A stretch of 6,083 nt of DNA from Nanobdellota archaeon (lineage in GTDB: Archaea; Nanobdellota; Nanobdellia; Woesearchaeales; JAUYGA01). The first letter of the stretch is position 1. Every line of letters starts with the position of its first letter. Shown here one piece after another: positions 1 to 4,803 of the stretch. Both the position numbers and the translations under genes were made by a program. The notes under the pieces were generated by a model, which was not told the origin of the DNA, ran no database searches, and was given only the letters and a program-made list of their open reading frames with translations. The stretch spans positions 1 to 6,083 of the forward strand of contig JAUYGA010000229.1 in assembly GCA_030690755.1 (NCBI GenBank), read 5' to 3'.

Positions 1-78
1 GAAAAGCCCGTATTTTTCGTTAACTTTATCTATCAGGGCAATATTACCTATGCTGAAGGTTACATTATTCTTTTTCAT
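1..78 (-). CDS. N-terminus of an off-window protein, possibly a transposase (partial)
   Basis: Only the first 26 codons are present, and the reading frame stays open to the window edge. The peptide begins MKKNNVTFSIGNIALIDKVN and continues EKYGLF. The start is well supported: the minus strand reads GGTGATTTTATG, an archaeal-type ribosome site four bases before the ATG. The phrase 'ALIDKVNEKYGLF' recalls the N-terminal region of some archaeal transposases, in which a short strand is followed by an 'aliek.gl.d.fd'-like helix. That is an impression from a short fragment and the family cannot be confirmed here. The start codon lies inside a large palindrome (56-111), an arrangement known from insertion sequences that guard against read-through expression. 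The next gene upstream (173-583) points the same way, so its transcript could run into this one. Confidence 0.5.
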   Translation of the reverse strand, partial: MKKNNVTFSIGNIALIDKVNEKYGLF

Positions 79-111
79 AAAATCACCAATTTTATGAGAA
101 TATGTAACCTT
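56..111. repeat. 23-bp imperfect palindrome covering the start codon of the left-edge gene
   Basis: The outer arms are AAGGTTACAT (56-65) and ATGTAACCTT (102-111). They are followed inward by ATTC (67-70) pairing with GAAT (98-101), then TCATAAAAT (75-83) pairing with ATTTTATGA (89-97), around a five-base loop CACCA. This gives 23 paired positions with a one-base and a four-base bulge, both on the left arm. In minus-strand RNA the loop carries GGTG of the ribosome site and the start codon (76-78) is paired in the stem. The structure could alternatively be a protein-binding site or part of a mobile-element end. Confidence 0.75.
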
Positions 112-119
112 TATTATTC
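110..119 (-). promoter_or_regulatory. Candidate TATA box of the left-edge gene
   Basis: The minus strand reads AATAATAAAG here. An archaeal start site about 26-27 bases downstream would fall near 87, so the RNA would begin around GGTGATTTTATG. Such an RNA carries the ribosome site but lacks the upstream arm of the palindrome. The match is only fair and no experimental start is known. Confidence 0.35.
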
Positions 120-172
120 TTTATGTGGCGAAGTCAGGTTACTAAGTTTAGAAATTATTGGGCTTTTTTTAA

Positions 173-583
173 CTATCTATAAACTGCAGATATATAGGCG
201 CCGGCAGCCAAAAAAGTGGCTGTTGCAGCAGATAATGCTCCGTTATAGTTTCTGCGTTGTCTGTCTGTATGCGCTTCTTGAGGTCTTATGGTATCTTGAG
301 AAACAAATAGGCGTTCTTGGGCATCTAAAATTTCATAGGCCTTGTTAATGTGAACTAAAGAATCATCAATAGAATAATCGTGACTTGCAGAAACTGATAC
401 TGATTCAGTATTGCTGCTAGAAGGTTTATATCCTGCCAGTGCGGCTTGCCTATCTAGAAGCGCACTAATATTGCTCATTATTGTGGTTTCTCTTAATCTC
501 AAATTCAACATTCCTGTTAATTCGCTTGTTATTTCTGTCAATGCTGTCTGTCCGTCTTTAAATGTTGTCTGTTCTGGTGACAT
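173..583 (-). CDS. Hypothetical 136-aa protein with hydrophobic C-terminal end
   Basis: I do not recognise this family. The protein starts at ATG 583-581, preceded by GAGG (591-594) with a seven-base spacer, which supports the start. Residues 1-50 look like one or two amphipathic helices (LTEITSELTGMLNLRLRETT, then ISALLDRQAALAG). Residues 53-70 form a Ser-rich linker, and residues 76-100 form another polar helix (HINKAYEILDAQERLF). Residues 114-134 are an uncharged Ala/Gly-rich hydrophobic stretch that nearly reaches the C-terminus, with only Tyr-Arg after it. That layout suggests a tail-anchored or membrane-associated protein with a cytoplasmic helical part, although the segment is weakly hydrophobic. 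It lies downstream of, and in line with, the membrane protein at 761-1570, but a terminator-like region and its own promoter candidate separate them. No T-rich terminator is evident after it, so transcription may continue into the left-edge gene. Confidence 0.75.
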   Translation of the reverse strand: MSPEQTTFKDGQTALTEITSELTGMLNLRLRETTIMSNISALLDRQAALAGYKPSSSNTESVSVSASHDYSIDDSLVHINKAYEILDAQERLFVSQDTIRPQEAHTDRQRRNYNGALSAATATFLAAGAYISAVYR

Positions 584-622
584 GTTAACGCCTCGTTTGT
601 GTCAATTTGTCTTTCTTATTTG

Positions 623-638
623 TCAGTAATTATACTGA
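623..638 (-). promoter_or_regulatory. Palindromic promoter/operator candidate before the 136-aa gene
   Basis: The sequence TCAGTAATTATACTGA has perfect six-base arms around four central bases. Read on the minus strand it contains a TATA-like AGTATAATTA. Initiation about 27 bases downstream would fall near 603, leaving a leader of about 20 bases that includes the GAGG ribosome site. A dyad over a TATA box is a natural place for a repressor. A second AT-rich candidate (minus-strand TTTTTATATATTAG, 661-674) lies further upstream and would give a longer leader. Confidence 0.4.
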
Positions 639-711
639 ATCTACCCTGATGCAATAGTAACTAATATATAAAAATGTGTATAAACTATAAAATGGTAAAA
701 AGTAAAATTCA

Positions 712-760
712 AGTCTGTGGAAGAAAACAGACTAAAAAACTAAGAAAAACTGAAGAAAAC
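712..760 (-). terminator. T-tracts and stem-loop after the five-helix membrane protein gene
   Basis: Directly after the stop at 761, the minus strand runs through GGTTTTC, GTTTTTC and GTTTTTTAG (T-tracts within 733-760). It then forms a stem AGTCTG/CAGACT (712-717 with 728-733) with a ten-base loop, followed by further T-rich sequence. Archaeal termination mainly relies on U-tracts, so the tracts are the stronger evidence and the hairpin may be an extra 3' end structure. Confidence 0.5.
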
Positions 761-1570
761 CTAATTCTTCTTATCAATGTCATCAATATCTATCCAGCCT
801 GAATCACTATTGTCTTTTCTTGGTTTTTTGCTTCTTCTTGCAGATGATGCAGACGATAAATAACCGCCCCCTGAATCATAAGATGGTATATCAAAATCCT
901 TGGCGCTTTCAGGAACAACTCGTCTTAGGATAAAAAAGGCCAACAGGAAAAAGCAGTATAAAAGAACAGTTGCAATTATTGTGATCAAATCCATAGGTAT
1001 ATCTGAATATACGACCACTAAACCCATATAAGCAGTCAAATTGACATAGATTGGAGAAGAGATAAAGAAAGCAAATCGCTTAGGTATAGCATGGGTGAAA
1101 TTAGCAAGTAAAAGCATCCCTCCTTCAAAAAGGATGAATAATGTTACAATTATCTTGACATTTGCATTAAGAGAAGTCAGATTGGCTAACTTGAAAATAC
1201 CTATTGTTGTCAGATGTCTTAGCAAGTCTATTCCTACAAAAATCAGAACAAGGCTATTGCCGACAGCAGTGTTCCAGCCAAGATCTTCACGTTTATAACG
1301 CGAGAAATAGAACATCATCAAAAAGAGAGTGCCAATAAGAGGGACAGTCATCCAAAGCATCTGAGGATGAATGATTGGGGCCTGTAAAATCTCAACAAGT
1401 CTCGGCCAGAAAACCTCTTTTAAAACATTAACTGCGCTTCTGCCAAACTCAGCCAAAGCAGAAGCATTAACGCTCTGATTGATGTAAATAGAATGAACGC
1501 CGTTATTGACGGTAAGATTAGAAGTGGCATTTGCAGCTAAATTAATCGCTTCAATAGTTTCATTAACCAA
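761..1570 (-). CDS. Five-helix membrane protein with sequon-rich extracellular N-terminus
   Basis: I do not recognise a named family. The start is TTG (1570-1568), supported by AGGTGA six bases upstream (1577-1582) and a TATA box placed correctly before it. Hydrophobic segments lie at about residues 73-90, 104-124, 138-157, 165-188 and 192-215. Positive charge places RYKRED (91-96), PKR (163-165) and RR (216-217) inside, so the N-terminus is outside and the C-terminal tail cytoplasmic. The outer N-terminal region (about 70 residues) has five N-X-S/T sequons, at N3, N14, N18, N31 and N35. The second outer loop has another at N130, in NLT. These are candidate sites for archaeal AglB-type N-glycosylation. 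The cytoplasmic tail (about 218-269) is Ser/Gly-rich, then basic (RRSKKPRK), then acidic (IDIDDID). No transport motif or catalytic residue is evident. The role may be structural or sensory, which is inference. Confidence 0.85.
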   Translation of the reverse strand: MVNETIEAINLAANATSNLTVNNGVHSIYINQSVNASALAEFGRSAVNVLKEVFWPRLVEILQAPIIHPQMLWMTVPLIGTLFLMMFYFSRYKREDLGWNTAVGNSLVLIFVGIDLLRHLTTIGIFKLANLTSLNANVKIIVTLFILFEGGMLLLANFTHAIPKRFAFFISSPIYVNLTAYMGLVVVYSDIPMDLITIIATVLLYCFFLLAFFILRRVVPESAKDFDIPSYDSGGGYLSSASSARRSKKPRKDNSDSGWIDIDDIDKKN

Positions 1571-1576
1571 AGTCTT

Positions 1577-1613
1577 TCACCTGAACAAAACGATGAATAA
1601 AAAGTATATAAAA
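1577..1613 (-). promoter_or_regulatory. TATA box and ribosome site for the five-helix membrane protein
   Basis: The minus strand reads TTTTATATAC (1604-1613), a strong archaeal box A. A start site 26-27 bases further on falls near 1582, just at AGGTGA (1577-1582), which precedes the TTG start by six bases. The expected leader is therefore only about 12-14 bases. The same arrangement is seen before the gene beginning at 6047. Confidence 0.6.
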
Positions 1614-1692
1614 CTATCTGATAACGAACTGCCTGAAAACATAAACTGTTTTGTCAAGACTTTACAGGGTATCTATTGATGCAAAACAGCAG

Positions 1693-1701
1693 TTATTTAA
1701 A
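1693..1701 (+). promoter_or_regulatory. TATA box for the histidine phosphatase gene
   Basis: TTATTTAAA is centred 29 bases before the ATG at 1726, the spacing expected for a leaderless archaeal transcript. It lies within the upstream extension of the open frame that begins at TTG 1651, which argues against that longer start. Confidence 0.55.
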
Positions 1702-1725
1702 GTATGGTCTCTTAATTCAGCTGGC

Positions 1726-2346
1726 ATGAAACTAATCATCGTTAGACACGGAGAAACAGAAGCGAACCTAAAGTCAATAGTACAGGGACATTTGCATGGA
1801 AAGCTCACAAAAAAAGGGCGGCAGCAGGCGAAGTGCGTTGCTCTGCGGCTTAAGGACGAAAAAATAGATTTGATTCTTTCAAGCGACTTAAAACGGGCAA
1901 TTGACACTGCTAAAGAAATAAAGGGATATCATAAAGCGCCGTTGAAGCTGACAAAAGAACTGAGGGAAAGAAATACAGGGATATATAATGGCAAGCATAT
2001 CGAAATTGTAAAAGCAGCCAGGGAAAAGTCAGGCAAAAGCATGTCTGAATTTAAACCCAAAAACGGCGAATCATATATTGAGGTTAAAAAAAGAGTTCAT
2101 AAATTCTTAAAGAAGATTCTTGCGAAACATAAGGGCAATACTATCGTCATAGTTACGCATAGCGCATTTATCAGGATGCTTTTATCCATAATATTGGAAA
2201 AAAGCATGGAAGAGGCTTTTGAGCTGGAAAGACAAGGCAATGCTTCTGTAAGCATAATAACTTTTGAGGGCAGAGAGAGAAAAGTGCATATAATCAACTG
2301 CACAAAACATCTGGATGGCACGATTGCTTCCAATAAATCAAAATAA
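1726..2346 (+). CDS. Histidine phosphatase superfamily protein (phosphoglycerate mutase-like)
   Basis: A 206-aa cytosolic enzyme of the histidine phosphatase (cofactor-dependent phosphoglycerate mutase-like) superfamily. These enzymes move phosphate through a phospho-histidine. Visible motifs are the N-terminal LIIVRHGETEAN, with nucleophile His8 and Arg7; SSDLKRAIDTA, with phosphate-binding Arg57; LRERNTGIYNG, with the likely acid Glu81; and IVTHSAFIRML, with the second catalytic His145. All core residues are present, so it should be active. Its substrate cannot be read from the sequence: relatives include alpha-ribazole phosphatases, sugar-phosphate phosphatases and broad phosphatases. The open frame extends upstream to TTG 1651, but those 25 residues fall outside the family fold and contain the TATA box. 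ATG 1726 puts the first strand right at the N-terminus, as is usual for the family. The C-terminal end is Lys/Ser-rich and crosses a 10-bp tandem duplication. Confidence 0.93.
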   Translation: MKLIIVRHGETEANLKSIVQGHLHGKLTKKGRQQAKCVALRLKDEKIDLILSSDLKRAIDTAKEIKGYHKAPLKLTKELRERNTGIYNGKHIEIVKAAREKSGKSMSEFKPKNGESYIEVKKRVHKFLKKILAKHKGNTIVIVTHSAFIRMLLSIILEKSMEEAFELERQGNASVSIITFEGRERKVHIINCTKHLDGTIASNKSK

Positions 2347-2351
2347 ATCAA
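2332..2351 (+). repeat. Two-copy 10-bp tandem repeat over a stop codon
   Basis: AATAAATCAA occurs twice in direct succession, at 2332-2341 and 2342-2351. The stop codon of the phosphatase gene (2344-2346) lies in the second copy. It is probably a small slippage duplication with no obvious function. Confidence 0.7.
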
Positions 2352-2374
2352 AATAGCGTCTTAACAATATCAAG

Positions 2375-2383
2375 ATTAAATAA
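2375..2383 (+). promoter_or_regulatory. TATA box for the alkyltransferase gene
   Basis: ATTAAATAA is centred about 28 bases before the in-frame ATG at 2407 but only about 13 bases before the upstream ATG at 2392. By archaeal spacing it fits a leaderless transcript starting at the second ATG. Confidence 0.45.
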
Positions 2384-2391
2384 TCGCATTA

Positions 2392-2709
2392 ATGAGCATC
2401 AAAAAAATGGGTTCTTCAAATTTTAGAAAGAAAGTTTTTGCTTTGACTAAAGAAATACCTGAAGGCAGGGTAAGCACGTACAAAATAATTGCAGAAAAAA
2501 TGGGAACAAAAGCTTTCAGGGCTGTTGGCAGCGCTCTTAACAAAAATCCTTCAAATAAATTGCCTTGTCATAGAGTTGTATGCAGCGATGGAAAAATAGG
2601 CGGGTATAATAAAGGCCAGCCTAAGAAAAGAATGCTTTTAAGAAAAGAGGGTATTGCTGAAAATAATGGCAAAATCGTTGATTTTCATAATAAATTATAC
2701 AGGTTCTAA
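2392..2709 (+). CDS. Single-domain O6-alkylguanine-DNA alkyltransferase (MGMT/Ogt family)
   Basis: A 105-aa protein equal to the C-terminal DNA-binding and active-site domain of O6-methylguanine-DNA methyltransferase. That enzyme repairs O6-alkylguanine by moving the alkyl group to its own cysteine. Seen here: FRKKVFALTKEIPEGRVSTY, with Tyr30 at the phosphate-rotating tyrosine position; AFRAVGSALNKNP, a recognition helix with the Arg43 finger and Asn52; LPCHRVV, with acceptor Cys59 and His60; and a GGYNKG loop followed by LLRKEG, with Glu86 matching the end of the Cys-His-Glu relay. Alkyltransferase-like proteins usually have Trp or Ala in place of Cys, so this one should be a true transferase. 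The N-terminal domain of full-length enzymes is absent. No ribosome site precedes ATG 2392. The TATA spacing favours ATG 2407 (100 aa, MGSSNF...), so the first five residues are doubtful. Confidence 0.93.
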   Translation: MSIKKMGSSNFRKKVFALTKEIPEGRVSTYKIIAEKMGTKAFRAVGSALNKNPSNKLPCHRVVCSDGKIGGYNKGQPKKRMLLRKEGIAENNGKIVDFHNKLYRF

Positions 2710-2740
2710 CTATAAAATGTCTGCGTTAAAAGGCTTAAAC

Positions 2741-2762
2741 CCTCCTTTTTGAACCCGTTTTT
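2741..2762 (+). terminator. Possible T-tract terminator after the alkyltransferase gene
   Basis: Two pyrimidine/T tracts, CCTCCTTTTT (2741-2750) and GTTTTT (2757-2762), lie between the alkyltransferase stop and the next promoter. No clear hairpin is present. U-tract termination is usual in archaea, so this is plausible but weak. Confidence 0.35.
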
Positions 2763-2774
2763 AAATGAAAAATG

Positions 2775-2820
2775 GAAAGATTTTTAAAGAATATTCATTT
2801 GTGAGTGGTTACAATAAGGG
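2775..2820 (+). promoter_or_regulatory. Promoter and ribosome site for the STAS-like gene
   Basis: A purine-rich GGAAAGA that could serve as a TFB recognition element sits directly upstream of the TATA-like TTTTTAAAG (2781-2789). Initiation is expected near 2811. AAGGG (2816-2820) then lies six bases before ATG 2827 and would act as the ribosome site on a leader of about 16 bases. Confidence 0.5.
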
Positions 2821-2826
2821 ATTAAG

Positions 2827-3240
2827 ATGAATGATGCACTAACAGAGCTAAAATTTGAAGGATATGAAGAAAAAACTGAAAATTTGACTTATATTCTAGT
2901 TAAAGTTGCAGGTACGGATTTAACAGGTAGTGAGGAACTCGGCAATTTTGGCAGCTTAGAAAAGTTCATCAACGAGAAGATTGGAATAAAAGACATAGAA
3001 AGCGTAGTTATAGATTTCACTAATTTAACAGGTATGATTGATTCTCCTGCGGTAGGCTCTCTGGCTGCGCTGTATCGAGAAAAAGACATAGTGATTTACG
3101 GGCTGGAAAAAACCAAAGGAAACCTTATTCAGAAATGTTCAAAAGTTCCTGTTGTGGAAAACAAGGAACAAGCGCTTCAGACACTGCTTTATTATGGTGT
3201 AATCAGAAACATGGCTCCTCCTGATAATTCTGCGCAATAA
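2827..3240 (+). CDS. STAS-domain-like protein (anti-sigma-factor-antagonist fold)
   Basis: A 137-aa soluble protein whose core (about residues 20-122) reads like a STAS domain. It has an early strand pair (TYILVKVAGTDLTG), a helix (LEKFINEKIG), and then the diagnostic strand-turn-helix VVIDFTNLTGMIDSPAVGSL. These are followed by the strand DIVIYGL, a variable helix, and a closing VPVVENKEQALQTLL segment. Asp72-Ser73 sits where SpoIIAA-type proteins carry the serine phosphorylated by their partner kinase. STAS domains bind partner proteins, or sense nucleotides or anions, as switches. No SpoIIAB-like kinase or sulphate transporter is visible nearby, so any partner is elsewhere. The last 15 residues (Pro/Asn/Ser-rich) are probably disordered. 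The gene is monocistronic by its promoter and ends convergently with the gene at 3289-4803, 48 bases away. The call rests on motif reading, and similarity outside the core is weak. Confidence 0.65.
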   Translation: MNDALTELKFEGYEEKTENLTYILVKVAGTDLTGSEELGNFGSLEKFINEKIGIKDIESVVIDFTNLTGMIDSPAVGSLAALYREKDIVIYGLEKTKGNLIQKCSKVPVVENKEQALQTLLYYGVIRNMAPPDNSAQ

Positions 3241-3288
3241 AACAATAATAAATCATATAACTCAGTCTATAATCAAATCAAATTTTGT

Positions 3289-4803
3289 CTAATCGATTTT
3301 TGTTCTTTTATTTACTTCTTCTTTGTTTCTGAGATTTGGAAAAGTTAAATTGAACATGCTGTCTAATGCCTGACCGACAATGCCAAACGAGTTATGTTCC
3401 CCTTTCACTTCATTAATCCTTGAAAGCCTCTTGTACATCAACCTCTTAAATCGGTCTGTTTCGACCCTTCCGTTGGTATAGTTCATAGTTAAAACATAGG
3501 TGTCTAAAAGCAGGTTGAATATAGTCGCAGCATCCGCCTGCTTCATATGCGTCGGAACTTCGTCAGACAATGGCGCTCTGTCGATTTTGCATACTTTTTT
3601 CCTTCTCAATGAATAATCAACAAAAATAGCATGCTCCAACAGCTCCTGCCTCATCTCATTTGTCAGGCCGATCTCAAGATCGCTGATCGGCATGTAGTTG
3701 ATGAATTTTGAGTAAGAAAATGCGGTTGGCGCTTTCATAACCCTGTAATCTGCAACTGAAAAATTTCCATAGATGGAGAATGCATCATCTCCTTTCAGCC
3801 AGTCCTCTCTGGAAAACAAGTTTGTTTGTTGAGAAATTTTATGTTCTTTCGCAATCAAGTCAGCTATCAACACTTCAATGTTTTCAGGATTGATATTTTC
3901 TAAAAATTCCTCCTTTACATTTCCGCTAATCAGAACATGCTCGGGATGGAATCTTATATGGTGAGCTCTTTCAAGTTCAGGATAGGCTGCAAGCGGTTCT
4001 GCAACGCTTTTTGTTAAGCAAGAAAACATTTTCGCGCCTATATCGTCATACCATCTAAGTCCGGTCACAAATGAATCTGAGAACATTGTTCCTGAAATCG
4101 CATTAACAAAGTTCTCTAATTCGAACCTGTAATTAGAAATGTCAAGACGACTGATTCTCTTCAGCATATTCTCATTTTTATCAGGGTCTGCTAAGCTTAT
4201 AAGAATGTCATTATACGCATTGACATTGATTGCAATCTTGAATATTTTCATGATCTTTTTTTCAAGATGCTTGATCTCTGAATCGTATGATGAACCAGAG
4301 CACCTGTCTTTTCCCGCCTGTTTTCTTAATTCGGATAATTTATTGCAGTAGGGTGTTATGAAATCCAATAAATCAGCATCTTTTTTTTCCATAGAAAGTA
4401 TCCTGATTGTCTTTCCGGTTTTGATGTTTGGGAAAGAGTACGGCCAGTCAAAACTAGGAACAAAACCTTCATTAGCCGATAAATACTGCAGATATTGATG
4501 TTCATTCTTTTCAGTAAACGGATTTCTGAATATGTACCCTGACCTGTTCGGTGCAGCGCCCCAATCGAAGCATACTTTCCAAAACCTCTTATCCATCTTG
4601 GTTTTTGCGTCATTTTGACCGCGATTCAGGACCACTTCAAAATATCCTACATTGTTGTCATCTCTCAAGCCAAGCGGTCTTATCTCTAACTCAGCAACAG
4701 GTTTCTTGTATAACTCTCCCAGCTTTTCCCGGCTGATGTTATTCCCGCAAGACTCTAAAAAATCAGACAGAAATGCGTCCTTATCGGTTATATCATATTT
4801 CAT
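3289..4803 (-). CDS. Divergent kinase/phosphotransferase-like protein, probably a pseudokinase
   Basis: A 504-aa soluble protein of no family I can name with certainty. The order of motifs resembles aminoglycoside-phosphotransferase-type kinases. A strand pair has a lysine (RFWKVCFDW, Lys76). Next come a helix with Glu101 (NEHQYLQYL), then VPSFDWPYSF, and a hinge-like strand RILSMEKKDADLLDFI (134-149). A charged helical insert follows (155-225). The segment HIRFHPEHVLI (282-292) aligns position for position with the catalytic loop HGDLHPGNVLI. Arg284 replaces the catalytic Asp and His289 the metal-binding Asn. IEVLIADL (309-316) could be the following metal strand, with Asp315. If correct, it is catalytically altered and may serve as a scaffold or nucleotide sensor. 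The C-terminal third is helical. Its ATG overlaps the stop of the AbrB-PhoU gene (ATGA, 4800-4803), so the two are co-transcribed and probably translationally coupled. The fold assignment is inference; the gene itself is secure. Confidence 0.9.
   Translation of the reverse strand: MKYDITDKDAFLSDFLESCGNNISREKLGELYKKPVAELEIRPLGLRDDNNVGYFEVVLNRGQNDAKTKMDKRFWKVCFDWGAAPNRSGYIFRNPFTEKNEHQYLQYLSANEGFVPSFDWPYSFPNIKTGKTIRILSMEKKDADLLDFITPYCNKLSELRKQAGKDRCSGSSYDSEIKHLEKKIMKIFKIAINVNAYNDILISLADPDKNENMLKRISRLDISNYRFELENFVNAISGTMFSDSFVTGLRWYDDIGAKMFSCLTKSVAEPLAAYPELERAHHIRFHPEHVLISGNVKEEFLENINPENIEVLIADLIAKEHKISQQTNLFSREDWLKGDDAFSIYGNFSVADYRVMKAPTAFSYSKFINYMPISDLEIGLTNEMRQELLEHAIFVDYSLRRKKVCKIDRAPLSDEVPTHMKQADAATIFNLLLDTYVLTMNYTNGRVETDRFKRLMYKRLSRINEVKGEHNSFGIVGQALDSMFNLTFPNLRNKEEVNKRTKID

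Noticed and set aside
94..348. Plus-strand frame of 84 codons at the left end
   Set aside because: It has no ribosome site, begins inside the palindrome arm, lies largely antisense to the better supported 136-aa gene, and has a composition unlike a folded protein.
280..360. J-domain-like phrase HINKAYEILDAQERLF in the 136-aa protein
   Set aside because: It resembles helix III of DnaJ, but there is no HPD motif or helix I-II, so the likeness is superficial.
1095..1298. Plus-strand 67-codon frame opposite the membrane protein
   Set aside because: It is an antisense shadow of the membrane segments and has no initiation signal.
1651..1725. Upstream TTG start extending the histidine phosphatase by 25 residues
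   Set aside because: The extension lies before the first core strand of the fold and contains the TATA box. ATG 1726 is at leaderless spacing.
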